From Kaistella haifensis DSM 19056 (GTDB lineage: Bacteria > Bacteroidota > Bacteroidia > Flavobacteriales > Weeksellaceae): a DNA stretch of 64,000 bases. The stretch's first letter is position 1. Each line of letters opens with the position of its first letter. The notes beneath the pieces were generated by a model. The model worked only from the letters and a program-made list of their open reading frames with translations. It ran no database searches and was not told the DNA's origin. Made by a program: the position numbers and the translations under genes. The stretch is from contig NZ_JASZ02000009.1 in assembly GCF_000735695.2 (NCBI RefSeq), positions 1 through 64,000 on the forward strand, read 5' to 3'. Positions 40,399 to 50,900 of this stretch are shown in pieces.

Positions 40399-42453
40399 AT
40401 GAATGCTCCTAAAGCAAAAAAAATAGAAAAACTTCTCGAAATTCACGGTGACAGAAGGCTAGATCCCTATTTCTGGATGAACGAAAGAGAAAATCCCGAG
40501 GTGCTGAAATACCTCGAAGAAGAAAATGCATACTGCGACGAAATCATGAAAGATACCGAAGATTTTCAGCAATTGCTTTTCGACGAAATGAAAGCTAGAT
40601 ACAAAGAAGACGACGAAAGTTTGCCTTATTTTTTCAATGAATACTGGTATTTGGTACGCTACGAAAAAGGGAAGGAATATCCGATTTTCAGCAGAAAATT
40701 CCAGACTTTGGAAAATGAAGAGGAAATCCTCATTGATGTAAATATTTTAGCAGCAGGCGAAAAATTTTTCGAAGTAGGAAGCGTTGCAGTTTCTCCTGAT
40801 AACAAATTGATTTCTTATTCAACCGACAATCTCGGACGACGAATCTATACCATTAATTTTAAAAATCTAGAAACCGGAGAAGTTTTCCAAGATCAGATTT
40901 TCAATACCACCGGAAAAGTAGTTTGGGCAAATGATAATCAGCATGTTTTCTACATTAGAAAAGACGAAAGCTTGCGCGCTTTTCAGGTTTTCAGGCATCA
41001 GTTGGGAACCCAATCGGAAGATGATGTTCTGATTTTTCATGAAAAAGATGAAACTTTTGATGTTAATGTCTTTAAAACCAAATCTTTAGAATATATTTTC
41101 ATCTCAAGTTCCAGTACAATTTCCGATGAGATGCGTTTTATTCCGGCTGATAATGTTTTCGTAGATTGGACAATTATTCAACCAAGGATCGAGGATTTGG
41201 AATATTCCGTTGAGCATTATCAAGATGAATTTTACATCATTACCAATGCAGATGACGCCTTGAATTTTAAAATCGTAAAAACCAAGGTTTCCCAGCCAGG
41301 AATTGAAAATTGGGTAGAAGTAATTCCACATCGAAAAGAAACATTGCTCGAGGGTTTCGAAATCTTCAAAGATTATTTGGTGCTTGAAGAAAGAACTGAA
41401 GGTTTGCTTCATATCAAAATCATCGATAACCACAGTGGAAATTCGCATTATTTGCAGTTTTCAGACCCAACTTATACCGCCTATATTGGGCTGAATTTAG
41501 AGTTTAATACCCAAAAGCTGAGATTTGGTTACACCTCGCTTACCAAACCCAATTCAACTTCAGAATATGATATGAAGGAAAAAACTACTAAAATCTTGAA
41601 AGAACAAGAGGTTTTAGGTGGAAAATTCTTCACGGAAAATTATATTTCTGAAAGAATTTGGGCTCCGTCGAGAGATGGAAAAAATAAGATTCCAATTTCT
41701 TTGGTTTATCATAAAAACACACCGAAATCAGCAGAAGCACCTTTGCTTTTGTACGGTTACGGAAGTTACGGGCATACCGTAGACGCAAGTTTTTCGAACG
41801 TAAGATTGTCGATTCTCGATCGCGGATTTATTTATGCAATTGCGCACATTCGAGGTGGTGAGTATTTGGGAAGAGAGTGGTATGAAGAAGGAAAAATGCT
41901 TAACAAAAAGAATACTTTTTTTGATTTTATTGATGCCGGAAAATATTTGATTTCGGAAAACTATACTTCTGAAAAACATCTTTATGCGATGGGCGGAAGT
42001 GCGGGCGGACTTTTGATGGGCGCTGTGATCAATTATGAGCCGCAACTTTTCAACGGGATTGTGGCGCAAGTTCCTTTTGTAGACGTGGTTACGACAATGC
42101 TCGATGAAACAATTCCTTTGACCACAGGTGAATTTGACGAATGGGGAAATCCTAAAATAAAAAAATATTACGATTACATGAAATCGTATTCGCCATACGA
42201 TAATGTGGAAGCTAAAAATTATCCAAATATGTTGATTACCACAGGGTTGCATGATTCGCAAGTGCAATATTGGGAACCAGCAAAATGGACCGCAAAACTT
42301 CGTGAGCTGAAAACAGATTCGAATATTTTGGTTTTCAAAACCGATATGAGTGCTGGTCACGGTGGAGCTTCAGGAAGATTTGAATCTTTAAAAGAAGACG
42401 CGCTAGAATATGCATTTTTATTAAAATTAGAAAATAAAATTGATGGAAAATAA
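40399..42453 (+). CDS. ptrB: Oligopeptidase B-like S9 serine peptidase
   Basis: 684 residues. The N-terminal beta-propeller (about 70-400) gates the alpha/beta-hydrolase domain. The catalytic Ser is in AMGGSAGGLLMG, the Asp in TTGLHDSQVQYWEP and the His in DMSAGHGGASGRF. The N terminus (RLDPYFWMNERENPEV) is the S9A arrangement typical of oligopeptidase B, which cleaves short peptides after basic residues in the cytosol. There is no signal peptide. Its end overlaps the next gene by 11 bases. Confidence 0.9.
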   Translation: MNAPKAKKIEKLLEIHGDRRLDPYFWMNERENPEVLKYLEEENAYCDEIMKDTEDFQQLLFDEMKARYKEDDESLPYFFNEYWYLVRYEKGKEYPIFSRKFQTLENEEEILIDVNILAAGEKFFEVGSVAVSPDNKLISYSTDNLGRRIYTINFKNLETGEVFQDQIFNTTGKVVWANDNQHVFYIRKDESLRAFQVFRHQLGTQSEDDVLIFHEKDETFDVNVFKTKSLEYIFISSSSTISDEMRFIPADNVFVDWTIIQPRIEDLEYSVEHYQDEFYIITNADDALNFKIVKTKVSQPGIENWVEVIPHRKETLLEGFEIFKDYLVLEERTEGLLHIKIIDNHSGNSHYLQFSDPTYTAYIGLNLEFNTQKLRFGYTSLTKPNSTSEYDMKEKTTKILKEQEVLGGKFFTENYISERIWAPSRDGKNKIPISLVYHKNTPKSAEAPLLLYGYGSYGHTVDASFSNVRLSILDRGFIYAIAHIRGGEYLGREWYEEGKMLNKKNTFFDFIDAGKYLISENYTSEKHLYAMGGSAGGLLMGAVINYEPQLFNGIVAQVPFVDVVTTMLDETIPLTTGEFDEWGNPKIKKYYDYMKSYSPYDNVEAKNYPNMLITTGLHDSQVQYWEPAKWTAKLRELKTDSNILVFKTDMSAGHGGASGRFESLKEDALEYAFLLKLENKIDGK

Positions 42454-42796
42454 ATCTGAAAACCAACTTTGGGAAGAAGTAGAACAATTTTTTGTTGAAA
42501 ATTTCGATACCGATAAACATCCGCAAATTGATACGATATTGTTTTTAATTGGCGTGCAGGAACTCGGGAGCGGACAGCAGAAATATACGAAAGATGATAA
42601 GGTAAATATTCTACATATCGCAGTTTGCCGACTTTTGGAACCATTTGGATATTATCGTTTTTCACATTACGACGATGATGGTTATCCGCATTTTGATGAG
42701 GTAGAAAACCTGCCGGAATTGAAACCGAATGAACAACAGATTTTGATGAAAAAAGCAATCATTCAGTATTTTATTGACGAAGAATTATTCAAATAA
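42443..42796 (+). CDS. Conserved hypothetical protein coupled to ptrB
   Basis: 117 residues, acidic and soluble, with no signal peptide. Blocks include DTILFLIGVQELG, KVNILHIAVCRLLEPFGYY and FIDEELF. The layout (short acidic helical protein with IGVQELG) recurs in Bacteroidota as an unnamed family; I do not know a function. ATG 42443 overlaps the ptrB end by 11 bases, so it is translationally coupled. A bidirectional terminator follows. Confidence 0.75.
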   Translation: MENKSENQLWEEVEQFFVENFDTDKHPQIDTILFLIGVQELGSGQQKYTKDDKVNILHIAVCRLLEPFGYYRFSHYDDDGYPHFDEVENLPELKPNEQQILMKKAIIQYFIDEELFK

Positions 42797-42799
42797 CAA

Positions 42800-42826
42800 A
42801 AAGATCGGTTTATGGCCGATTTTTTC
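42800..42826. terminator. Bidirectional terminator
   Basis: ATCGG (42804-42808) pairs with CCGAT (42816-42820) between an A-run and a T-run. It separates the convergent ptrB unit and SRPBCC gene and overlaps the latter's last codons. Confidence 0.7.
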
Positions 42827-43310
42827 CGTTAATTATTTCTGCTAATTGATTTAAAGCCATTTTAAAACCTTCTTCAAAACCCATTTCGAGAATTGTTTTC
42901 ATATCATTTTCGGAATTAAAATGAATATTGATGGTGAGTTTGGTGCCTTCTTCAACGCCTGTAAAACCAATCAGCCAATTCACAGAAGGGATTTCCGAAG
43001 TTGGATTTCCGTTTTCATCAGCAAAAAAATCAATCCACGAAATACTTCTAGGCGCATTGATTTCCTCGTATATTACTCCGGCGCGATGCCGCTCATTATC
43101 TGGGCCTACCATTGCGTAATTCCATTTTCCACCTTCACGAAAATCGAGATTTGAAGTTTCGCAACGCCATGGTTTTGGTGCCCACCATTGATCAAGTAAT
43201 TCTGCTTTGGTGAAATAATCCCAAACGAGAGCTGGTTTGTTTTGGTAAATCGCCATCACGAAAACTGTAGCCGCATCAAAATCTTTATTAAAAACAATAT
43301 CGGGTTTCAT
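42810..43310 (-). CDS. SRPBCC/AHSA1-domain protein
   Basis: 166 residues, one START-like helix-grip fold: YFTKAELLDQWWAPKPWRCE, DFREGGKWNYAMVGPDNE and NWLIGFTGVEEGTKLTINIHF. AHSA1 proteins of this bacterial type bind hydrophobic ligands; no specific role is known. A -7 box is at 43325-43332. Confidence 0.87.
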   Translation of the reverse strand: MKPDIVFNKDFDAATVFVMAIYQNKPALVWDYFTKAELLDQWWAPKPWRCETSNLDFREGGKWNYAMVGPDNERHRAGVIYEEINAPRSISWIDFFADENGNPTSEIPSVNWLIGFTGVEEGTKLTINIHFNSENDMKTILEMGFEEGFKMALNQLAEIINGKNRP

Positions 43311-43324
43311 AAATGTAGTTTTAA

Positions 43325-43332
43325 CAAATTTA
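43325..43332 (-). promoter_or_regulatory. -7 box of the SRPBCC gene
   Basis: Minus strand TAAATTTG (exact) 14 bases before the ATG at 43310. Confidence 0.5.
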
Positions 43333-43498
43333 ATTCTTTATTTGATATGTTGTGGGTTTCCAAAATATTTTAATGTGTATTTAGCAGGAATTTGTTAAAA
43401 AAAAGAATTTTAAGAAACTTCCAATAATATTTTTAACTTTTTTGTGTTATATTAATCTTAAAATCAGTAATTTTAACAATTCAAATTAAAATTTAAAA

Positions 43499-45046
43499 AT
43501 GAACAATAAGTTTATTCCATTTATTTCTGTATTGATGACGATTTCAATGATTGTTTTCGTCACGTTACAATTATATTGGATAAAAGAGCTGTATTCCGCG
43601 CTGAACCAGGATTTTTCGAACAAAGTGTATTCTGCACTCGAAACTACTGCGCTCAAAACCCAGCAATTGGAAGTCGATAAATACCTAAACCAGGATTATA
43701 AAAATTTCGCCAAGAATGTGGTTGATAGCAGCAATCAGCCGACGCAAACTTATATTCAGCAAAATTCCGATTCCGCGAACAGACAAACCATTACTTTTCA
43801 GAAAAGTATCGTTGAAAACCAAAAATTTCCGATTTCTCAGAAAGGTGATAGTCTAAAACTTACCAAATTATACACCGACGAAGGGATTTTGAAAATTAAA
43901 AAAGAAGGAAATTCTTCGGAACCACTTACTGCACAACTTAGCAAGGACATCAATAATAATACTTATGCACTGAAAGAATTTGCGAAACTAAGTGCTTCGA
44001 ATCTTCCGATTGAGAAAAGAGTGGACGTCAAAACTTTGGATTCTGTTTTGGATAACGAGCTGAAATTGAACGGTTTAAAAACGAAAGTTGGCTTTGCAGT
44101 GATGGATAAGAAGAACAATATCACCAAAGTTGTTAATGATATTTATAAAGCTGGAAAAGATGAAAGCGATTATACCTATCCGCTTTTTACCGATAGCGAA
44201 GATAGGACGCTTTATACTTTGGCTCTCGTATTTCCAGATAAAAAATATTCACTTGCAAAGACTAATTTGCCGATGCTTCTTGGGACGATCATGTCTTTGC
44301 TTACGATTTTGGGGATTTATATTATTTCCATTAATTACATGATGAAGCAGAAGAAAATTGCGGAAGTGAAAACCGATTTCATTAATAATATGTCGCATGA
44401 GTTCAAAACGCCTTTGGCGACGATTTCGGTTGCGACAGATTCTTTGGCGAACGATAAAATTGCGACCAATCCGGAGAAAGTGAAGTATTATTCCGGCTTA
44501 ATCAAACAAGAAAATTTGAGGATGAAAAAACAGGTGGAAAACGTTCTCAATATGTCGAAACTAGAAAGAAATGAGGTGAAACTTTTCTTGAAGGAAACCG
44601 ATGTAAGAGCTTTGATTAAAGAAATTACCGAATCTTTCGGATTGATCGTAGCGCAGCGAAATGGTACGCTCACCCAAGAATTCAATACGGATCGCTATAA
44701 ATTTAAAATTGATGAGTTTCATATTTCCAATGCGTTAGTGAATTTGCTTGATAACGCTAATAAATATTCGCCGGAAGCACCAGAAATAAAAGTGAGGACT
44801 CGAAATGAAGGTAATTGGTATGTTGTGGAGATTTCCGATAAAGGAATGGGAATGGAAACCGACAACAAAACCAGAATTTTCGAGAAATTCTTCCGCGAAG
44901 AAACCGGAAATATTCACAATGTAAAAGGACAAGGTTTAGGACTTTCCTACGTGAAAAAGATCATAGAATTGCACAAAGGACAAATAATTGTAGATTCTCA
45001 GAAAGGAAAGGGAAGTACTTTTACCATAAAATTGCCAATGAGCTAA
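43499..45046 (+). CDS. Sensor histidine kinase (RprX-like)
   Basis: 515 residues. TM1 at about 5-27 (FISVLMTISMIVFVTLQLYW), a periplasmic sensor of about 230 residues, TM2 at about 259-282, then HisKA with NMSHEFKTPLATI (phospho-His) and HATPase with ALVNLLDNANKYS, VVEISDKGMGM and GQGLGLSYVKKII. No HAMP domain is obvious. The pair with the response regulator downstream and the N-terminal sequence resemble RprX/RprY of Bacteroides; the signal is unknown. Kinase before regulator is the less common order. Confidence 0.9.
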   Translation: MNNKFIPFISVLMTISMIVFVTLQLYWIKELYSALNQDFSNKVYSALETTALKTQQLEVDKYLNQDYKNFAKNVVDSSNQPTQTYIQQNSDSANRQTITFQKSIVENQKFPISQKGDSLKLTKLYTDEGILKIKKEGNSSEPLTAQLSKDINNNTYALKEFAKLSASNLPIEKRVDVKTLDSVLDNELKLNGLKTKVGFAVMDKKNNITKVVNDIYKAGKDESDYTYPLFTDSEDRTLYTLALVFPDKKYSLAKTNLPMLLGTIMSLLTILGIYIISINYMMKQKKIAEVKTDFINNMSHEFKTPLATISVATDSLANDKIATNPEKVKYYSGLIKQENLRMKKQVENVLNMSKLERNEVKLFLKETDVRALIKEITESFGLIVAQRNGTLTQEFNTDRYKFKIDEFHISNALVNLLDNANKYSPEAPEIKVRTRNEGNWYVVEISDKGMGMETDNKTRIFEKFFREETGNIHNVKGQGLGLSYVKKIIELHKGQIIVDSQKGKGSTFTIKLPMS

Positions 45047-45068
45047 TTGAAAATTAACAAAAAATAAA

Positions 45069-45092
45069 ATAAGATTTGGAAAACAATCTTAT
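45069..45092. promoter_or_regulatory. Inverted repeat between kinase and regulator genes
   Basis: ATAAGATT (45069-45076) and AATCTTAT (45085-45092) form an 8-bp stem with an 8-base loop in the 71-bp gap. There is no T-run, so it is not a standard terminator. It could be a processing site, an attenuator or an operator. Confidence 0.4.
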
Positions 45093-45117
45093 CACACAAA
45101 ATTTAAATAAATAAATT

Positions 45118-45804
45118 ATGAGCAACAGAATCTTATTAGTAGAAGACGACCAAAGTTTTGGTGCTGTTTTAAAAGATTATTTAACCATAAATAATTTCGA
45201 AGTTACCCTTGCAACAGATGGTGAACAAGGTTTGAAAGAATTCACGGAAAACGAATTTGATATTTGTATTTTCGATGTGATGATGCCAAAAAAAGACGGT
45301 TTCAGTTTAGCTGAAGACGTTAAAAGAATTGATAAAAACACCCCAATTATCTTCCTCACTGCGAGAAATATGCGCGAAGATATCTTGAAAGGTTATCAAC
45401 TCGGAGCCGATGATTATATCACCAAACCATTTGATACAGAGCTTTTGTTGTATAAAATTAAAGCGATATTGCAAAGAAGTGCAGTTTTGGAAGATGAAGA
45501 GCAAGAACAATTTAAAATTTCCAATATTTTCTTCGATTCGATGCTTCGTCAGTTGAGAGTTGGCGATAATGAGTATAAACTTTCGCCCAAAGAAAACGAA
45601 TTGCTGAAATTGCTATGCTTGCATCGAAACGATTTCATGCCGAGAGATTTGGCGCTTAGGAAAATCTGGAAAAAAGAAAACTATTTCACCGCGAGAAGTA
45701 TGGATGTGTATATCGCAAAACTTCGAAAATTATTGAAAGATGATGACGGTTTGGAAATTATCAACGTTCACGGCGAAGGTTTCCGACTGTTGGTGAAAAA
45801 CTAA
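45118..45804 (+). CDS. OmpR-family response regulator (RprY-like)
   Basis: 228 residues. The receiver domain has LVEDD, the phospho-Asp in CIFDVMMPKKDG, and the conserved Lys in DDYITKPFD. The C-terminal winged helix (YKLSPKENELLKLL, ARSMDVYIAKLRKLLKDD, NVHGEGFRL) binds DNA. It is paired with the kinase 71 bases upstream. Targets cannot be inferred. A perfect hairpin terminator follows. Confidence 0.94.
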   Translation: MSNRILLVEDDQSFGAVLKDYLTINNFEVTLATDGEQGLKEFTENEFDICIFDVMMPKKDGFSLAEDVKRIDKNTPIIFLTARNMREDILKGYQLGADDYITKPFDTELLLYKIKAILQRSAVLEDEEQEQFKISNIFFDSMLRQLRVGDNEYKLSPKENELLKLLCLHRNDFMPRDLALRKIWKKENYFTARSMDVYIAKLRKLLKDDDGLEIINVHGEGFRLLVKN

Positions 45805-45824
45805 AATTGAAATTCGATTTAAAT

Positions 45825-45856
45825 AAAAAAGCTCAGAAAATTTTCTGAGCTTTTTT
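45825..45856. terminator. Perfect hairpin terminator after the two-component genes
   Basis: AAAAAAGCTCAGAAAA (45825-45840) pairs directly with TTTTCTGAGCTTTTTT (45841-45856). It serves both convergent genes. Confidence 0.88.
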
Positions 45857-45875
45857 GATTTTAAAAATGTGAAAA

Positions 45876-46403
45876 TTATTTTGCTTCAACGCAGAAAACT
45901 CGATACTGAACAGCAATTGCACCTTTGAAATAGTTTTTAATTCTCGCTAAATCGCCTGCAGCGCTTTGCTTGGAAATATAGCTGCCTGCCATCACTTTAT
46001 AATTTGGTCGTAGCGAAGCATCGATTTCTACTTTCATGTTAGGAAATCTTCTGCGGAAATACATCCCAACTTCGCGGGCTTCTTCGTTGCTTTTTACTAC
46101 TGCAAGTTGAATTTTATACCCCATAATTCTTGGGTTTCTTCTGCAAATTTCAGCACGGGAAAGTTCTTTTTCCGGTACGGTAATCTTTGGTGTAGATGTT
46201 CTGGGAGTGTTATCTGAAGAGGAATTTGCAATTGTGGTAGCGCATTTATTCTCCATCGTTGTAAGTAGATCATCCACTTTTTTGTCCATACTTATGGTAA
46301 GTGGTGTTCCGGAAATGGTATCGTTTTTCACAACTTGCTGGGCGTCAATCTGATTCATCATCACGAAAGAAAACGCGGTGAAAATTTTAAGGATATATTT
46401 CAT
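45876..46403 (-). CDS. SPOR-domain secreted protein
   Basis: 175 residues from ATG 46403. Signal peptide about 1-20 (MKYILKIFTAFSFVMMNQIDA). After a Ser/Thr-rich linker, the C-terminal half (MGYKIQLAVVKSNEEAREVG to GAIAVQYRVFCVEAK) is a SPOR domain, which binds denuded septal peptidoglycan. The reading from 46445 is rejected because a -7 box lies between it and ATG 46403. Confidence 0.82.
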   Translation of the reverse strand: MKYILKIFTAFSFVMMNQIDAQQVVKNDTISGTPLTISMDKKVDDLLTTMENKCATTIANSSSDNTPRTSTPKITVPEKELSRAEICRRNPRIMGYKIQLAVVKSNEEAREVGMYFRRRFPNMKVEIDASLRPNYKVMAGSYISKQSAAGDLARIKNYFKGAIAVQYRVFCVEAK

Positions 46404-46420
46404 CAAAAAATTATTTTTCG

Positions 46421-46428
46421 CAAATTTA
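46421..46428 (-). promoter_or_regulatory. -7 box of the SPOR gene
   Basis: Minus strand TAAATTTG (exact), 17 bases before the ATG at 46403. Confidence 0.5.
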
Positions 46429-46532
46429 TAACAAATAAAAATCATACCAACATTTGTTATTTAGAATTAATACAAATTAAGTAAAAACGGCAATTGCTCT
46501 TTCTTCCAGCGTTAATTTTCTGTTAAAAGTCT

Positions 46533-46540
46533 TATTTTTG
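46533..46540 (+). promoter_or_regulatory. -7 box of the alternative complex III operon
   Basis: TATTTTTG (exact) followed by CGC, 50 bases before the actA ATG. Confidence 0.5.
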
Positions 46541-46590
46541 CGCTATTGAAAAGTAAACTCAAAATATTTTACTAACCCAAGATTTTATAA

Positions 46591-47952
46591 ATGATTAGTT
46601 GGAGAAAGCATTACAAAAGGGGTCTTATCGCAATAGGTCTATTGCTGTCGACCAGTGCTTCTATTTACGCTCAAGGAGATGCTAAGAACGGTGAAAAGCT
46701 TTTTAAAGCGAACTGTACCGCGTGTCACGCATTGGACAAACAAATGGTTGGGCCTGCATTAGGCGGCGTAGTAGACAGACTTAAAAAAGAGCAAAATCTA
46801 GACACGGATTGGCTTCACAAATGGATTAAAGACAATAAAGCTTTGAGAGCTTCTGGCGATAAATATGCCAATGAAGTTTACGAAAAGTTTAATAAAACGG
46901 AAATGCTTGCGTTTCCTGCTCTTTCCGATCAGGATATTAATGATATTTTAGAGTATACCACCAATCCGCCGGCGCCAGAACCTGCAGCGGATGCAGCGTC
47001 TACTGCTGGAACGGATTCTATGGCGGCTTTGGAAGCGGCAGAAAAAGAATCGGCTAATTCTAAAATTATCTTAATTTCTTTATTTGCAATCGGTGGTCTT
47101 TTGTTATGGTTGCTATTTAAATTAAGACAACTTGTAAAACTTCAGCAATCCGAAGAATTAGCAGGACTTAATGAAACTAGAGCTACTTCATTTGCTGATA
47201 TGTACAAGAGATATCACTATGTAGGCAAAGGAATATTGGTGGTTCTCGGAGTATTAGCTGCTTATGGAATTTGGAACTGGATGATGTGGATCGGAGTTTA
47301 TAAAGGGTATAAGCCGGAGCAACCAATTTACTTCTCGCACAAGATTCACGCGGGTGAAAATAAAATTGACTGTCAACTTTGTCACTCCTCTGCGAAATAT
47401 GGTAAAGTTTCCGAAATCCCATCTATGAACGTTTGTATGAACTGTCACCGAACTATTTCTGAGTATAACGGAAAATATATGGAGCCAGGAAAAGACAAAG
47501 CTTTCTATGACGGCGAAATCAAGAAAATTTATGCAGCAACAGGTTGGGATCCTGAAAAACAACAATACACAGGCAAAACACAGCCAGTAGAGTGGACTAG
47601 AATTCACAATATGCCTGATTTCGTGTACTTCAATCACTCTCAACACGTAGTAGCAGGTGAGCAAGCGATTATCAATTCTTTCAACAAAAAGAATCCTGAT
47701 GCTAAGATTGATGTTGTCTGTAAAGCTTGTCATGGTCAAATTGATACCATGAATGTTGTGCAAATGGCGAATGATTTTACAATGGGTTGGTGTATCGAAT
47801 GTCACAGAACAACAGAAGTTGATATGAACAACGGTTATAATAAAGAGTACTTCAAAAATCTACACGAAAAACTGAAAAAACAATATGGTTCAGGTGCGAA
47901 GATTACGGTAGATGCAATTGGAGGTCTTGAGTGTGGTAAATGTCATTATTAA
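46591..47952 (+). CDS. actA: Alternative complex III subunit ActA, fused to a monoheme domain
   Basis: 453 residues with six heme-binding motifs. A signal peptide (1-28) is followed by a monoheme cytochrome c domain (CTACH, Cys42-His46). After an Ala/Pro-rich linker comes a membrane segment near 164-180, a second near 210-235, and then the pentaheme ActA domain with CQLCH, CMNCH, CKACH, CIECH and the C-terminal CGKCH. ActA carries electrons in menaquinol:cytochrome c oxidoreductase. The extra N-terminal cytochrome is seen in several Bacteroidota. First gene of actABCDEF. Confidence 0.9.
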   Translation: MISWRKHYKRGLIAIGLLLSTSASIYAQGDAKNGEKLFKANCTACHALDKQMVGPALGGVVDRLKKEQNLDTDWLHKWIKDNKALRASGDKYANEVYEKFNKTEMLAFPALSDQDINDILEYTTNPPAPEPAADAASTAGTDSMAALEAAEKESANSKIILISLFAIGGLLLWLLFKLRQLVKLQQSEELAGLNETRATSFADMYKRYHYVGKGILVVLGVLAAYGIWNWMMWIGVYKGYKPEQPIYFSHKIHAGENKIDCQLCHSSAKYGKVSEIPSMNVCMNCHRTISEYNGKYMEPGKDKAFYDGEIKKIYAATGWDPEKQQYTGKTQPVEWTRIHNMPDFVYFNHSQHVVAGEQAIINSFNKKNPDAKIDVVCKACHGQIDTMNVVQMANDFTMGWCIECHRTTEVDMNNGYNKEYFKNLHEKLKKQYGSGAKITVDAIGGLECGKCHY

Positions 47953-47973
47953 TAACAAAAATTAGAAGTATCA

Positions 47974-50900
47974 ATGGCTTCAAATAAAATACAATTCAGA
48001 AGTATTCACGAACTGAAAGATCCAAGCTTAAATGCTAAGCTGGCTCAAAAAGAATTTCAGAACGAAATTCCGGTGGATGAGTTATTGGGAGATGGTCAAT
48101 CGAATGAATCTGGAACTTCAAGAAGAGATTTCCTAAAGCTTTTAGGATTTTCCACAGCAGCGGTTACTTTAGCAGCTTGTGAAGCTCCGGTTCTTAAAAC
48201 AATTCCTTACGTGGTAAAACCCCACGAAATTATCCCAGGAATTCCTAATTATTACGCATCAACTTATTTCGACGGATACGATTTTGCTAGCGTTTTAGTA
48301 AAAACCAGAGAAGGTAGACCAATCAAAATAGAACCAAATCCTTTAGCTAAAGAATTGGGTAAAACCAGTGCTAGAGCTCAAGCAGCTGTACTTTCACTTT
48401 ATGATAATGATAAAGTAAAGCAGCCCAAATTGGATGGAAAAGACGATACCTTCAACAATGTTGACGATTTCGTTCTAAAAGGTTTGGCAGATGCGCAAGC
48501 TGGAGGTAAGAAAATCGTGGTTTTATCTCATTCTTACGCATCACCAACTTTCAAAAAATTATTTGCAGACTTTAAAGCTAAATATCCAACAGCGGAATTA
48601 GTTACTTACGATGCAATCCCTCATACTGCAGCTTTAGATGCTGCTCAGGAAGTTTTCGGACAAAGAGCATTGCCGGTTTATGACCTTGCAAAAGCTCAGT
48701 TGGTTGTTTCTTTCCAAGCTGATTTCTTAGGCGATTATAACGGAGGTTCATTAGAAACTTCTTATGCTGCTGCTAGAAAACCAGGTCCAGATATGTTGAG
48801 ACACATTCAAGTGGAATCCAACATGTCTTTAACGGGGGCAAATGCTGATACTAGAATTAAATTGAAACCAAGTGCTGTAAACAAAGTTCTTGTAGAAGTT
48901 TACAATGGTTTAAATGGAGGCGCGACAAGCAAAGAAGCAGCTGAAATCGTGAAAGAATTGCAAGCAAAAGGCAGCAACGCTGTTGTTTTTGCTGATGGTT
49001 CGAAAGCGGCTCATGTTTTAGCACATTTGATCAACCAAAAATTGGGATCTACTGCTTTCACAGGGAAAGCTAGTTTCTTAAAAGAATTTGATGCGTTAAG
49101 ATATCAAGAGTTTTTATCTTGGATGAATGCAGGTCAAGTTGGTGTATTGATTACCAACAATGTTAACCCAATTTATTCAAACAATAAAGGGGAAGATTTC
49201 AAAAAATTAATAGCAAAAGTACCTTGTGTAGTTGCTGTTGCAGATAAGAAAAATGAAATGTACAAAGCAGCGAAAGCTGTTATCCCGGTTGCCAATTGGT
49301 TGGAATCTTGGGGAGATATGACTCCACAAACCGGAGTTTATACTTTGATGCAGCCAACCATTCAGAAAATTTATAAGTCAAGACAGATTGAAGAATCTCT
49401 TTTGGTTTGGATGAATGGTAAAAATAGCGCAGCGAATAACTATTATGACTATTTGAAAGCTAATGCAGCTTCCTATATCGGTGGAACTACTTTCAACAAA
49501 GCTCTTTATAACGGAGTTTTAGAAGGTGGAATTGCTACCACACTTTCTTATGCCGGCGGAAATGCTGCTCAAGCAGTAGCTCAATTGTCTGGTTTCAAAG
49601 CGTCTGATTTGGAATTGGTTCTTTATACCAAAACTTCTATCGGTGATGGTACACAAGCCAATAACCCATGGTTGCAGGAAATGCCAGATCCAATTACCAG
49701 ACTTTCTTGGGATAATTACTTAACTGTTTCTCCTAAAGATGCTGAAAAATTAGGACTTAATAATGATCTAAATGCAAGAATGCAGCTAGACGGATCCGTG
49801 GTAAATCTTACGGTAAACGGCGTTACCATCAAGAATGTACCGGTATTTATTCAGCCGGGACAAGCGGAAGGATCTATGGGATTGGCGTTAGGTTATGGTA
49901 AAAAAGGTTCAGGTAAAGTAGCAGAAACTGGTGTTAATGCATATCCTTTGTTTGATGGTTCGAACTCGGTTTTATCCAATGTAAAAATTGAAAAAACAGG
50001 TGACGAGCATGAATTTGCAGGAATGCAGCTTCAAAATACTTTGATGGGTCGTTACGAAATCGCAAGAGAAGTTCCTCTGGATACTTTCCTTAATGTGAAA
50101 TTCGACGATGAAAAATTAGGTTGGAACAAGCCTTTAGAATATCATACCATTGGTGGTGCTTTACCAGCTGGAAAAATCGACCTTTGGGATGCATTCGATG
50201 ATACTGATGGACCACATTTTAACCTATCTGTAGATTTAAATTCATGTACAGGATGTGGAGCTTGTGTAATCGCTTGTCAAGCGGAAAATAACGTTCCAGT
50301 TGTAGGTAAAGAGGAAGTAAGAATGTCCAGAGATATGTTCTGGTTGAGAATTGACCGTTATTATTCTACTTCGGTTCCTGCGGAAATTGATAAAAATAAA
50401 GATAGCAAACTGTCTCAGGAAGAAGCTATCTCTGCTGATCTTAATGTTCCTGGTATGTATGGTCACGTTTTCGATAAAGAAAGCGGAATCCTAAACCACC
50501 CAGCGGATAATCCTGATGTGATCTTCCAACCGGTAATGTGTCAGCACTGTAATCATGCTCCTTGTGAAACAGTTTGTCCAGTAGCGGCTACTTCTCACGG
50601 GAAACAAGGTCAAAACCAAATGGCTTATAACAGATGTATCGGTACAAGATATTGTGCGAACAACTGTCCTTATAAAGTAAGAAGATTCAACTGGTTTACT
50701 TATAACCTTAATGATAAATTCGACTTCAATCAAAATAATGATTTAGGAAGAATGGTTCTAAACCCAGATGTTGTGGTAAGAACAAGAGGGGTAATGGAAA
50801 AATGTTCAATGTGTATCCAAATGACACAGAACACCATCCTAGAAGCGAAGAAAGAGGGTAGAAAAGTAAAGGATGGCGAATTCTCTACTGCTTGTGTGAA

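Noticed and set aside
41728-42360. Long open frame antisense to ptrB
   Set aside because: It lies opposite the conserved catalytic region of ptrB and has no recognisable domain or promoter.
47254-47805. Open frame antisense to actA
   Set aside because: It is a mirror of the heme-motif region; no start signal or protein resemblance.
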